Under the pieces are notes generated by a model that had not been told where the DNA came from, did no database searches, and was given only the letters and a program-made list of their open reading frames with translations. Position numbers and translations under genes: made by a program. This document shows, in pieces, positions 48,982-57,996 of a stretch of 64,000 bases of DNA. Each line of letters begins with the position of its first letter. The stretch's first letter is position 1. The stretch comes from Bryobacterales bacterium (GTDB taxonomy: Bacteria > Acidobacteriota > Terriglobia > Bryobacterales > UBA6623): NCBI GenBank assembly GCA_026713545.1, contig JAPOOG010000083.1, forward strand, positions 1 through 64,000. The letters are read 5' to 3'.

Positions 48982-50457
48982 TCAGGCGGTTGCTTCCGCC
49001 GGCGAGTTGTAAACCGGGTTGTCGATCAAGTCGGGCACGACTTCGCCACCGGTCACCGTTGCGTCGGTCGGCGTTTGCTCACGGCCTTCGTGAAGGTATG
49101 TCAATTTCTTGTGATCAATGCCCAACTGATGAAAGATCGTCGCTTGCAGGCTCGGGACGCTCACCCGATTGGCTGTCGACTTGTAGCCGAATTCATCGGT
49201 CTCCCCGTAGGTGAGTCCTTTTTTGAACCCTCCGCCCGCGAGCCACAAGCTGAACGCATGCCGGTTGTGGTCGCGGCCGTCCGAGTTCTGCGTCGTCGGG
49301 AGGCGCCCGAATTCCCCGGCCCACATGATGATCGTGCTGTCGAGCAGTCCGCGGGACTTGAGATCCTTGAGCAGAGCGACGGTGGGTTTGTCGGTTCGTG
49401 CGCAGACCTTCGGCAATCGAGTAGCCAGCTCACCGTGGTGGTCCCAAATCTGTCCCTGGCCCGGGAAGATCTGCACGAACCGAACGCCGGCCTCGACCAG
49501 TCTGCGGGCCATCAAACAGCGGGTTCCGTAGCTTGCGGTGATGTCATCGTCGAGGCCGTAAGCCTTGCGGGTGGCCTCCGACTCTTTCGAGAGGTCCAAC
49601 ACCTCCGTGGCCGCCAACTGCATCCCGGCGGCCATCTCGTAGTTCTGGATGCGCGCTTCCAGCTCAGACTCTCCCGGATGGTTGCGGAGATGTTCGGCGT
49701 TCAGCTTCGACAGGAAATCCAAGCTCTCCCGCTGCACACCCGGAGGTCTTGGATCTACCGGGCTCAGGTGATGCACCGGGGTTCCGGTCGAGCTGAATTC
49801 CACCCCTTGATACAGAGCCGGCAGAAAACCGCTCGACCAAACGAGCTTACCGCTGGTGCTGTAGCCTTCCGGATCGCGCAGAACGACATAAGCCGGCAGG
49901 TTCTGGTTCTCGCTGCCCAGGGCGTAGGTGATCCAGGCGCCCATGACCGGCCGGCCCGGGAAGATGTTGCACGTCTGGAGCATGTGCAACCCTTCCGGGT
50001 GATTGTTGTGCTCGGTATACATCGAGCGGATGAGGCACATCTCATCCACCTGGGTGGCCTGGTGGGGCAGGATATCCGCCAGCGTCATTCCCGATTCGCC
50101 GTGCTGGCGGAAGTCGAACGGGCTCGGCATCAAGACGTTATCGTTGTTCGGCTGATGGATCTCGACGCCGTCCGGATGCGGTTGACCGGCGCGCCGGTCA
50201 AGCTCGGGTTTGGGATCGAACAGATCCATCTGGCTCGGCCCGCCGTTCTGGCAGAACTGAATGACGGCCTTCGCCCGAGCCGGGAAGTGCCCCTTGCGCG
50301 GTTCGAGATCGTTGTAGACAGGAGTCGCCGCCCGCAACGATTCCGTTTCCACGAGCCCGGCCAGCGCCAGGCTGCCGAAGCCCAGACCGGTCATCTCGAG
50401 CAGTCTGCGCCGTGAGAGCGTCGGTCCCGTTCCAGCGAGCAATGTGCGGTTCGGCAT
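48982..50457 (-). CDS. DUF1501 protein, Tat-exported, partner of the PSD1 gene
   Basis: A 491-residue protein from ATG 50457 (MPNRTLLAGTGPTLSRRRLL); a TTG at 50475 would add six residues. The Tat motif SRRRLLEMTGLGFGSLALAG precedes DUF1501 signatures: QFCQNGGPSQMDLFDPKPEL, TSGKLVWSSGFLPALYQGVE, MWAGEFGRLPTTQNSDGRDHN. Similar to the protein at 7436-8869, but clearly diverged. It lies upstream of PSD1 in the same transcript, the usual pairing in Acidobacteriota and Planctomycetota. Confidence 0.92.
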   Translation of the reverse strand: MPNRTLLAGTGPTLSRRRLLEMTGLGFGSLALAGLVETESLRAATPVYNDLEPRKGHFPARAKAVIQFCQNGGPSQMDLFDPKPELDRRAGQPHPDGVEIHQPNNDNVLMPSPFDFRQHGESGMTLADILPHQATQVDEMCLIRSMYTEHNNHPEGLHMLQTCNIFPGRPVMGAWITYALGSENQNLPAYVVLRDPEGYSTSGKLVWSSGFLPALYQGVEFSSTGTPVHHLSPVDPRPPGVQRESLDFLSKLNAEHLRNHPGESELEARIQNYEMAAGMQLAATEVLDLSKESEATRKAYGLDDDITASYGTRCLMARRLVEAGVRFVQIFPGQGQIWDHHGELATRLPKVCARTDKPTVALLKDLKSRGLLDSTIIMWAGEFGRLPTTQNSDGRDHNRHAFSLWLAGGGFKKGLTYGETDEFGYKSTANRVSVPSLQATIFHQLGIDHKKLTYLHEGREQTPTDATVTGGEVVPDLIDNPVYNSPAEATA

Positions 50458-50759
50458 GAAAACCTTCTCAGACAAGTCTATTGTCGACTAGTGCGCCGGG
50501 TTTGCAACTCTCCGGATACGACTCGATTATACGCACGTACCAGCGCGGTGAAAAGCAGTCGACACTGTTTGTCAACACAATAGAGAACGTACCCCTTTCG
50601 CGGCATGGATTCACTTGGCGTTCGCCGCAGCGGAAGCAGCCCGGAGGGCGACGGGAACTGCGCGGCGAAAGGCGCTTGTCGTGAGGCCCAACGAGAACGG
50701 CTGACGGGGCGCTGACATTGACTCAGAGGCAATATTTCTTACCGAGCAATTCCGGGCAA

Positions 50760-51840
50760 TCGTGAGCAGGGAAGCAGTGGCGTGGCGGCAAGAAAGCCGC
50801 GCCATGCAGCGCGAAGGGGGGGCAGACAAGCCGTAACTGGGCGGCGGGTGTGTCGGTCCTGGCGGCGTTTTTTTGTGGTGCGACCCTTTCGCACCCACGG
50901 TGAACCGAACGGACATAAAGTCCGTGATTCGTGTCTCGTGAAAACCCAACAGGCCGTGTTGCTGGTGCGGACGGTGCGCGGACAGCGGCTCGGGGCGCCT
51001 CCCCCAAAAAAATACTGAACAATAGCGAACAATGGCGAACAATAGTGAACAGGGCAGCAATGACCGGGCAATAAGATTGCCAGGCGACCGGACGCAGGGA
51101 AACAGTGACCGGGCGGTGGTTTTTCGAGATGCGACCCTTTCGTTCCCATGGCGACCCGAAGGGCCATAAAAGCCGTGATTCGTGTTTCGTGTTTCGTGTC
51201 TCGTGAAAACCATGGGCGCGGCCTGGTTCGCTCCAGAAAGATAATGTCCGACGGCCGGTGAACCGCAAAGGCCGTGAATCGTGTTTCGTGCAAAACCTTA
51301 CCGGCCGAGTTGCCGGCGCGGGCGGCTCGCGGCTCGTCCCGCCGGACCTCTCCCGCACTTCGCATCGCCACTTGATGAGACGTTCGGGTCAGGATTCCGG
51401 CCTTTCTGTCCTCATGCTACGCAGGCCGCGGCGGAAAAAAAAGACTGAAGGGCTTCAGTACCCCAGTGCAACGATTCGACAAAAACATAAAAGCCGTGAT
51501 TCGTGTCTCGTGATTCGTGATTCGTGAAAAACCGTTGGCCGCGGCTTGCGGTTGCTCTACCAGGAAACGCCGGCGGGCTGGTGAACATTCCTTTCGTTGG
51601 CGCCACGGATCAGGCATCACGGGACATGAGAAACAGCTCTTCACTCCTGATGCCATGCCGGCCGGGGCGGAAAAAAAGACTGAAGGGCTTCAGTACCCAA
51701 ATGCAGCGATTCGTATCTCGTGTTTCGTGACTCGTGATTCGCGAAAAACCTTGCAGGCGGTAATGCCGGCGCGGGCGGCTCGCGCCTCGCCCTGACGGCC
51801 CCCTCACGCACTTCGTCTTGCCACGTGGTGAGATATGCAG
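50760..51840. repeat. Cluster E: array of period-7 (TTTCGTG) repeats and TIR-element modules
   Basis: The 1.6-kb gap between the DUF1501 and SDR genes is mostly repeat. Tracts with unit (A/T)TTCGTG, for example at 50924-50940, 51175-51207, 51274-51290, 51496-51526 and 51708-51746, each end in GAAAACC-like sequence. Long direct repeats recur: CGACCCTTTCG at 50881 and 51132 (251 bases apart), and GACTGAAGGGCTTCAGTACC near 51443 and 51677. The right end, GTGGTGAGATATGCAG (51825-51840), is that of elements A-D. A GAACAATAGC-like period-10 tract lies at 51018-51051. Long open frames (ETRNTKHE-type peptides) here are artefacts. Confidence 0.8.
51443..51690. repeat. Duplicated hairpin segment CTGAAGGGCTTCAG within cluster E
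   Basis: A segment containing the perfect hairpin CTGAAG/CTTCAG, preceded by GGCGGAAAAAAA, occurs at about 51434-51480 and again at about 51667-51713, with about 90% identity by eye over some 45 bases. It is one of the shared modules of the array. Confidence 0.6.
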
Positions 51841-52069
51841 TCTGGTTTTCCTCCGCCGTGCGCGGGTCATTCAAGCTGAATACATCCGGGCCGGTATCAA
51901 CGCCGCTTGATCCGGGAGATGTTTCAGGTCAGCCGAAGGGAGACGTTCCGCCTAGCTCACCAGACTTCCGCCATTACGCCGACACGCGGCGCAACTCTGC
52001 TGCGTTAGCAGGGCGCCGCTTGCTAGCATGAACCTCTTTTTGCGTAGACCGGTTGATCGGGAGGGAGCT

Positions 52070-52849
52070 TTGACTTTGGAATCGATGTTCTCGCTCATGG
52101 GGAAGAAGGCGCTGATTGCCGGCGCCAGCCGGGGGATCGGGCTGGCGATCGCCAAGGCCACGGCGGGCGCGGGGGCGAATACAGTTCTCGCGGCGCGTTC
52201 GCTGGAGGCGCTCGAAAGGGAGGCGGCCGCACTGCGGGATCAGGGCTATCAGGCCGACACGGCGCCACTCGACATCACCTCGCACGAGTCGATCGATTCG
52301 CTGGCCGCGGATCACGGCGATGCGGACATCCTGGTGAACGTCGCGGGCACCAATATCCGCAAGCCGTTCGAACAGTACACGCAGGACGATTACAACCACA
52401 TCATGGAAACGAACCTGCACGGCATCGTCCGCTTGACGCAGAAAGCAGGCGGCCTGATGATCGAGCGCGGTCGAGGCGGCAAAGTCGTCCACATCGGAAG
52501 TCTGATGTCAGTGCTGGGACTACCGTATCTTTCGGTCTACGCGATGACGAAGAGCGCGCTGGCCGGGCTGACGCGGGTGCTGGCGGCGGAGTGGGCGAAG
52601 TTCGACATTCAGGTCAATTGCATTGCGCCGGGGTTCATCCTGACGGACCTCAACCGGCACATGTGGCAACCTCCCGAAATGGCCGAGTGGCTCAAGGGAG
52701 CGCAGCCGAACCGTCGCTTGGGTACGCCGGAGGACATCGCCGGCCTGTCGGTTTTTCTGGCGAGCCCGGCGGCGAACTACATCACCGGCCAGGTGATCGC
52801 GTCGGACGGAGGGTACACGACCACGGCGAATTGGCCCTTCCAGCCTTGA
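52070..52849 (+). CDS. Short-chain dehydrogenase/reductase (KduD/gluconate dehydrogenase-like)
   Basis: A 259-residue NAD(P)-dependent oxidoreductase. Motifs: ALIAGASRGIGLAIAKATAG (cofactor), VNVAGTNIRKPF, YLSVYAMTKSALAGLTRVLA (Tyr-x3-Lys) and DGGYTTTANWPF at the end. The start is a choice: TTG 52070 has GGGAGGGAG just upstream; ATG 52085 or 52097 are also possible; ATG 52028 would add 14 unneeded residues. The family oxidises or reduces sugar acids and sugar alcohols. Its stop lies in the left terminal repeat of element F. Confidence 0.88.
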   Translation: MTLESMFSLMGKKALIAGASRGIGLAIAKATAGAGANTVLAARSLEALEREAAALRDQGYQADTAPLDITSHESIDSLAADHGDADILVNVAGTNIRKPFEQYTQDDYNHIMETNLHGIVRLTQKAGGLMIERGRGGKVVHIGSLMSVLGLPYLSVYAMTKSALAGLTRVLAAEWAKFDIQVNCIAPGFILTDLNRHMWQPPEMAEWLKGAQPNRRLGTPEDIAGLSVFLASPAANYITGQVIASDGGYTTTANWPFQP

Positions 52850-53194
52850 CAGCCCGTGGTGAAAGTCACGCGGGCGGCGTTACGCGCCTTGGGGTCGATT
52901 GCGTAACGTGTGGCTGCTCCAGTAACGCAGCAGCGCGCTCTCCGCGCAGCCGGCGCGGGCGGCGCGTAACCCGTTGGGCGACGGACATTTTTTTGTTCCA
53001 ACGGCGGCTCCGAGCTTGCTGCCTTGCGTGACCACGGAGGAGACCGCCTAAGGTCGCCGGCTTTGTCGTTCGCTTTTTCCTTCGCGAGGAGGAGATCACC
53101 CGGATCGCCATCCTCCTCACTCCGCGCCGAGCCACCGCAGGAGCCCGCCGCGCTCTTTCCTTCGTGCCACGGGACTTTCACCACGGACTGTTAA
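52846..53194. mobile_element. Element F: 349-bp element with 22-bp terminal inverted repeats
   Basis: Left end 52846-52867 and right end 53173-53194 are inverted copies with 20 of 22 matching bases, sharing CCGTGGTGAAAGTC. The interior has inverted GCGTTACGCGCC / GGCGCGTAAC segments and a CCGGCGCGGGCGGC module also found in cluster E, but its ends differ from elements A-D. It spans exactly the gap between the convergent SDR and GarR-like genes; the left end overlaps the SDR stop, the right end is 1 base from the other stop codon. No transposase frame. Confidence 0.65.
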
Positions 53195-53195
53195 C

Positions 53196-54056
53196 TCAAG
53201 CTTCCCACAGCTTGTAGAGGCCCTGATTGCCTTGCTCGCCGAGACCCTGTTGCAGCGCCTCGGTAAAACGTTCATGGCTGAGGGCGGTGCCGGGCATGTC
53301 GATTCCCAGGTCCCGCGCGAACTCCACGGCCAGGCGGAGGTCTTTCTGATGGAGCCGAATCATGAAGCCGGGAGCGAAGTCGCGCCGGACGACGCGAGGT
53401 CCGAGGTGGGTCCACATCCACGATCCGGCTGCTCCAGCTCCCACCGCGTCGAGGGTCCTTTGCGGGTCGAGACCCGCTTGCTCGGCCATCCGCAGTCCCT
53501 CGATCATCGCCAGAAGGTTCAGCGAGCCGACAACCTGGTTCACGAGCTTGGTCTTCTGGCCGTTGCCGCTGGGCCCGGTGTAGACGATGTTCTTGCCCAT
53601 CGCTTCGAACAGTGGCAGGCAACGGTTGAATGCTTCCTGCCCGCCTCCCACCATGATCGATAGCGTTCCTGCGATTGCCCCCTTGTCGCCGCCGCTTACC
53701 GGGGCGTCAAGCATCTCGACCTGCCGGTCCGCGAGACGCGCGGCGAACTCGACGGTTCTCGTCGGCGAGATCGTGCTCATGTCGATCACGACCGAGCCCG
53801 GATCGAGACCCTCGGCGAGCCCGTTCTCGCCGAACAGTACGGCTTCGACATCGGGCGTATCGGAGACGATCGTTACCACGACTTCCGATGCGGACGCCAG
53901 CCCGGCTGGCGTCGGATAAGCCCTTGCCCCCAATTGCTCGAGAGCTTCGCACTTGCCCGGCGTGCGGTTGTAAACATTCAACGAGAATCCGGCTCCGATC
54001 AGGTTGGCCGCCATCGGCGCTCCCATGATCCCCAAGCCTACGAATCCGACTTTCAT
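53196..54056 (-). CDS. Beta-hydroxyacid dehydrogenase (tartronate semialdehyde reductase / 3-hydroxyisobutyrate dehydrogenase family)
   Basis: A 286-residue protein from ATG 54056, with GAGGAG about 7 bases upstream; ATG 54062 is alternative. Motifs: VGFVGLGIMGAPMAANLIGA (NADP/NAD loop), VEMLDAPVSGGDKGAIAGTL, and GPSGNGQKTKLVNQVVGSL with the catalytic Lys. It reduces semialdehydes such as tartronate semialdehyde (GarR) or oxidises 3-hydroxyisobutyrate (MmsB); the substrate is not assignable. Divergent from the Tat hydrolase-like gene at 54190. Confidence 0.9.
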   Translation of the reverse strand: MKVGFVGLGIMGAPMAANLIGAGFSLNVYNRTPGKCEALEQLGARAYPTPAGLASASEVVVTIVSDTPDVEAVLFGENGLAEGLDPGSVVIDMSTISPTRTVEFAARLADRQVEMLDAPVSGGDKGAIAGTLSIMVGGGQEAFNRCLPLFEAMGKNIVYTGPSGNGQKTKLVNQVVGSLNLLAMIEGLRMAEQAGLDPQRTLDAVGAGAAGSWMWTHLGPRVVRRDFAPGFMIRLHQKDLRLAVEFARDLGIDMPGTALSHERFTEALQQGLGEQGNQGLYKLWEA

Positions 54057-54189
54057 GGTCATCTCCTCTCGCGGCGACCACGCCGCTGAACCACAGTATC
54101 CGAAAGACAACGACTGGAATCCAGACGGCTTGCCGCCAAGGCTGCTGAAGCATGAGCGTCAGGACGGCGGCAAGAGAGATAATGCCCGC

Positions 54190-55818
54190 ATGGATACGAG
54201 CAGAAGGGATTTGTTGCGCGGCGTGGCCGCCCTCCCGGCTTTACCGTACGCCGCCCCGGCTTCTCCGGCCGGTCGTAGCGGCCCGCCTGCCTATCGAATC
54301 ATCTACAACTGGGACGGAGCGCCGCACGACTACTCGGAGTTTCCGCAATCGCTCGAGCAATTCCTCGAGAAGACCTACGCGCCCATGAAGGACACGCAGG
54401 TCGACGCCCACTTCTGGTGCATCGGCGAGCACGAGGCCAAGTGGCGGTCCGAACACATGGAGATGGCCGGCGACAGCGAAAACCGCGTCTACGGCTCGGC
54501 CCGCTCGATGCGGCACAACGAGGGCATTCGGGCGATGCTCGACCGCGGCGAGGACCCATACGCGGGTCTCGTCAAGCGCGGCCGGGAGTTGGGTATCTCG
54601 CCGTGGGCGTCGGTTCGCATGAACGACAATCACTTCAACGGTCTCCAGGTGGAAGACATGGCGGGGGCCGTGATGCCCGGCCTGACGCGGCTGCGGAAAG
54701 AGCATCCGGAGTGGTGCCTGGGCCGAGAGAACGCCCCGCAGTGGTTCGCCGCCAGTTGGAACTTCGCTCACCTGCCGGTCCGCGAACACCGGCTGCAGCA
54801 CATCACCGAAGTCGCCCGTCTGGCGGACTGGGACGGCATCGAACTCGACTGGCAACGGCATGCGTTTCACTTGCCGCTCGACGACGCCTACCGCTTGCGC
54901 TACACCCTCACCGACCTGCAACGCGCCGTGCGGGAACTGACGAACCGCATCGGGCGTGAGCGCGGGCGTCCCTTGCACCTGGCAGTGCGCGTGGCGACGA
55001 CGCTGGAATCCTGCCGCCGCATCGGTTACGACCTGCCGGTCTGGGTGAAAGAGGGGCTCTGCGACATCGTGATTGCGGGCGGCGGAGCACTCACCGATCC
55101 AGGCGTCGAAGTGGAGAAGTTCCGTGAGCTTCTGAACGGGACGAGCATCCGTTTCTACCCGGGGTTCGACAGCGGCTTCTGGGGAGAGCACGAGGGCCTG
55201 ATGCCGCGAGAAGCATGGAATGCCGCCTGGGTGCGGGCGCTCGCCGAAGGTTACTGGGCGCGGGGCGCCGACGGCATGTATGTCTTCAACTGGCACGCCA
55301 ACGAACGGAGGCGGCGGCCTCTGCTGACCACGATCGGCTCGCCCGCGACTTTACGCCGAACCAACAAGGTCCATGCAGCGCTGCACCGGCACATCAGGGA
55401 GGACGCCGTCCCATGGACCGGCGCCGATCTGCACGACCGTATCCATGGAGAGACACCGGTCGAGTTGCATCCGACCTTGTCCGGCGACGGACCGCGATTC
55501 CGCGTGCCGGTCCATGACGCTCCGGCCCATGCGCGGACCGTGGAACTGCACATCGAAATCGACCACTACACGGCGCTCGACAAGGTCCGCGTCACCTTCG
55601 ACGGGAACCAGCTCGGCCCGCCGGCGGTCCGCAGCGCCTCACGCGAACTCAACGACGACCCGGCCGACTTCGGCGAATCGAGTTGGCTCGTTTGGCCGCT
55701 CGCTCCACAAAGCGCCGGCGTCGGATCGCACGAGATTCAGACGGTTCTCCTCGAACGCAATCGCCGCGTCCGGCCGCCTCTGGTGGTGAAGCACGTCGAG
55801 ATTCACGTGCGGTATTGA
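54190..55818 (+). CDS. Tat-exported glycoside-hydrolase-like protein
   Basis: A 542-residue protein from ATG 54190; the frame is open further upstream but overlaps the divergent gene. Tat signal: SRRDLLRGVAALPALPYAAP. The middle shows TIM-barrel-like patterns seen in hydrolases of the GH-like 'glycosyl hydrolase' group: ISPWASVRMNDNHFNGL, LADWDGIELDWQRHAFHL with Glu and Asp near the barrel end, and RFYPGFDSGFWGEHEGLMP. The C-terminal 110 residues are a beta-rich domain. The exact family is not recognised. The substrate is probably a carbohydrate, by inference. Confidence 0.7.
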   Translation: MDTSRRDLLRGVAALPALPYAAPASPAGRSGPPAYRIIYNWDGAPHDYSEFPQSLEQFLEKTYAPMKDTQVDAHFWCIGEHEAKWRSEHMEMAGDSENRVYGSARSMRHNEGIRAMLDRGEDPYAGLVKRGRELGISPWASVRMNDNHFNGLQVEDMAGAVMPGLTRLRKEHPEWCLGRENAPQWFAASWNFAHLPVREHRLQHITEVARLADWDGIELDWQRHAFHLPLDDAYRLRYTLTDLQRAVRELTNRIGRERGRPLHLAVRVATTLESCRRIGYDLPVWVKEGLCDIVIAGGGALTDPGVEVEKFRELLNGTSIRFYPGFDSGFWGEHEGLMPREAWNAAWVRALAEGYWARGADGMYVFNWHANERRRRPLLTTIGSPATLRRTNKVHAALHRHIREDAVPWTGADLHDRIHGETPVELHPTLSGDGPRFRVPVHDAPAHARTVELHIEIDHYTALDKVRVTFDGNQLGPPAVRSASRELNDDPADFGESSWLVWPLAPQSAGVGSHEIQTVLLERNRRVRPPLVVKHVEIHVRY

Positions 55819-56012
55819 GGCGCGCCCGCGAAGGGTATTACCCCGTGTGAGAACCGCATGCGGGTCTGACCTTGGCTCTGCGCGATGACAGCGGGTAGGG
55901 AAGCGACGGCGCCGCTCTCTGCGTGTTTCCTGTGGTCACGGTTCCGCGCATTCAACTGGCGCTGGCGTGAGAAGGCGCTCTATGCCACCCACCTGTCGAG
56001 ACCCGGACCTGG
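55819..56012. other. Intergenic stretch before element C
   Basis: Just after the hydrolase-like stop a GGGTATTACCC hairpin occurs. No T-run or gene follows. It leads directly into element C. Confidence 0.35.
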
Positions 56013-56199
56013 CCTGCATTTCTCACCACCCGACGGCCGAAGCACGCAATATGGCCGCCATGACTTCGCTTTTCCTTCGCAACGCTTGCTTGCCGTGCTC
56101 GATGTACCTTCAAGTACACCTGCGCGCGCCAAGCGGCGCGCGCCTCGTCCTGACGGTCCTCTCACGCACTTCGCCTCGCCACGTGCTGAGAAATGCAGG
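56013..56199. mobile_element. Element C: 187-bp TIR element
   Basis: CCTGCATTTCTCACCAC (56013-56029) and GTGCTGAGAAATGCAGG (56183-56199) are near-perfect inverted repeats. Inside are TGTAC/GTACA (56103-56118) and a hairpin CGCGCGCC-AAGC-GGCGCGCG (56123-56142). Against element A the first stem changed from CGTAC/GTACG, a compensatory pair. It lies between the convergent hydrolase-like and NtrC genes. Confidence 0.8.
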
Positions 56200-56517
56200 C
56201 AAGTGAAGAGCACTTGAGGGCTTTGAGGATGTTGATGTCCAACGGCGAGGGATGGCTGACAATCTCGTTCCATAGCGTCCGCATGTTTGGTCAGGCGTGG
56301 CGTTTGCTCGGTTGCCGGGCGCTTTTTACCATGCCGCCATAGGGTGCGCCGCGGCGCTGATCCTGGTCATGGGAAACGCTTTGGAACTGCTCAAGCCGCA
56401 GGTGATTGGGGAAAGGATTGAAACGTGAGCGTCCCGCAGCCTCGTTGGCAAGGCCGTCTTTTCGAATGAGCGAGGGTGTCCGTCAAGCCGCCGCGCTTCG
56501 GCAATCCGCACGCAGAC
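56200..56517. other. Gap of 318 bases with a possible membrane-protein fragment
   Basis: On the plus strand, 56283-56428 reads RLPGAFYHAAIGCAAALILV and ends GNALELLKPQVIGERIET, hydrophobic and similar in spirit to the tail of VanZ-like membrane proteins. No start or upstream part exists, so it is at most a fragment. Confidence 0.25.
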
Positions 56518-57996
56518 TTACGGGAGCAAGTGATCGCCCGGTCGGTCTCGTTTTTTCTTGATGTCGATATTGAGGCGTTGGATTTTCTGATTCAGCGTCG
56601 ACAGGGCGACGCGCAGACGGCGGGCGCACTCGGTCTGGTTCCAGCCGGACTTCTCCAGTTGCTGGGTAATGAGCCGACGCTCGAATTCTTCAACGATTTC
56701 CGGCAGGCTGGCTCCTTCCACCGGCTTGATGTCCGTCGGGATATGCAGCCTCCGGATACCGTTGGCCTCCAGCAGCGATTGGGGCAGCATTTCCACGGGG
56801 ACCTCGGGTCCGGTGGCGAGGACTACGGCCCGCTCGACCACGTTCTCGAGCTCACGGACGTTACCCGGCCATTTGTGGTTCAGCAGAATTTGCATGGCAT
56901 CGGACGCGAAACGGAGCTCCGACTGTTTGCGGTTGTTCAGGAAGCACTCATTTTCCAGGCAGTACTTCATGAAGAAGTGGTCGATCAGCAGCGGGATGTC
57001 TTCCCGCCGCTCGCGCAGTGGCGGAAGGTCGATCTGAATGACATTGAGCCGGTAATAGAGGTCTTCGCGGAACTCTCCTTGGGCCACCAACTCGGTCAGG
57101 TCGACGTTGGCGGCGGCCACGATGCGAACATCGACTTGAACCATGTTCGTCGAGCCAAGCGGCATGAACTCCCGCTCTTGAATGACACGCAGCAGTTTGG
57201 CTTGCGTCTCCAGCCCGAGAGTGCCGACTTCGTCCAGGAAAAGCGTACCGCCGTTGGCGCGGTCAAAGCAGCCCTTTTGAGTTTGTGTGGCGCCGGTGAA
57301 GGCGCCGCGAACGTGTCCGAACAACCGGGATTCCAGCAAGTCGACGGGGATGGCGCCTGTGTTGACGGCGACGAATGGACCGTCGGCGCGCGGCGAATGA
57401 GAGTGGATGGCGTGCGAGATGAGCTCTTTGCCGGTTCCGCTTTCGCCGTGCACAAGGATGGTCGCGCGACTCTTGGCGACCTGAGTGACCAGCTCGAAGA
57501 CACGCCGCATTTCCTCGGATTTACCGATCAGGTTTCCGAAGCTGTAGCGTGTACGCAGGGCCTCACGAAGGGCCGTGTTTTCCCGCTCGAGGCGGTTTTG
57601 CCTGATCGCCTGCTCGATCTCGAGCAGCAGCTTGACGTTATTCCAGGGCTTGGTGAGGAAATCGTTCGCGCCTCGCTTGATCGCTTGGACGGCATTTTCG
57701 ACGGACCCGTAGGCCGTAAGCATCAGGATGGGAATTTCCGCATTAGTACGGCGGACTTCCTCGACGACTTCCAGACCACTGCGGTCGGGGAGCATCAGGT
57801 CGAGCAGGACCAGATCAAAAAACTCATCCTTGAGCGCGGTGATGCCCTCACCGCCAGACTCGGCCATGGCGGTCGAATAGCCTTCGAGTTGGAGGAGAGT
57901 GTCGAGGCTCTCACGGATCGCCTCTTCGTCATCGACAATCAAGATGCGGCCTTTTGTCGTGACCGCTGCCTCGGCAACAGCTACCCGGCTAGGCAT
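56518..57996 (-). CDS. NtrC-family sigma-54-dependent response regulator
   Basis: A 492-residue protein from ATG 57996: receiver domain with the phospho-acceptor Asp66 (FFDLVLLDLMLP), AAA+ sigma-54 activation domain with Walker A (VHGESGTGKELIS), the GAFTGA loop that contacts sigma-54, and Walker B (GGTLFLDEVGTL), then a Fis-type HTH (SGWNQTECARRLRVALSTLN). It activates sigma-54 promoters after phosphorylation by a partner kinase. Its start overlaps the end of the kinase gene by 8 bases, so the two form a two-component pair. Confidence 0.96.
   Translation of the reverse strand: MPSRVAVAEAAVTTKGRILIVDDEEAIRESLDTLLQLEGYSTAMAESGGEGITALKDEFFDLVLLDLMLPDRSGLEVVEEVRRTNAEIPILMLTAYGSVENAVQAIKRGANDFLTKPWNNVKLLLEIEQAIRQNRLERENTALREALRTRYSFGNLIGKSEEMRRVFELVTQVAKSRATILVHGESGTGKELISHAIHSHSPRADGPFVAVNTGAIPVDLLESRLFGHVRGAFTGATQTQKGCFDRANGGTLFLDEVGTLGLETQAKLLRVIQEREFMPLGSTNMVQVDVRIVAAANVDLTELVAQGEFREDLYYRLNVIQIDLPPLRERREDIPLLIDHFFMKYCLENECFLNNRKQSELRFASDAMQILLNHKWPGNVRELENVVERAVVLATGPEVPVEMLPQSLLEANGIRRLHIPTDIKPVEGASLPEIVEEFERRLITQQLEKSGWNQTECARRLRVALSTLNQKIQRLNIDIKKKRDRPGDHLLP

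Noticed and set aside
48925-50415. Plus-strand 496-residue frame opposite the DUF1501 gene
   Set aside because: Shadow; the minus frame has the Tat signal and DUF1501 motifs.
50611-51371. Minus-strand frames of about 200 residues rich in ETRNTKHE-like peptides
   Set aside because: They are translations of the period-7 DNA repeat in several frames at once, with no conserved domain or signal, so not genes.
50760-51840. CRISPR-like array
   Set aside because: The repeat unit is 7 bases with no regular unique spacers, and no cas gene is present.
54241-55296. Minus-strand 351-residue frame opposite the hydrolase-like gene
   Set aside because: It has no signal or domain, whereas the plus-strand frame begins with a Tat signal and shows barrel motifs.
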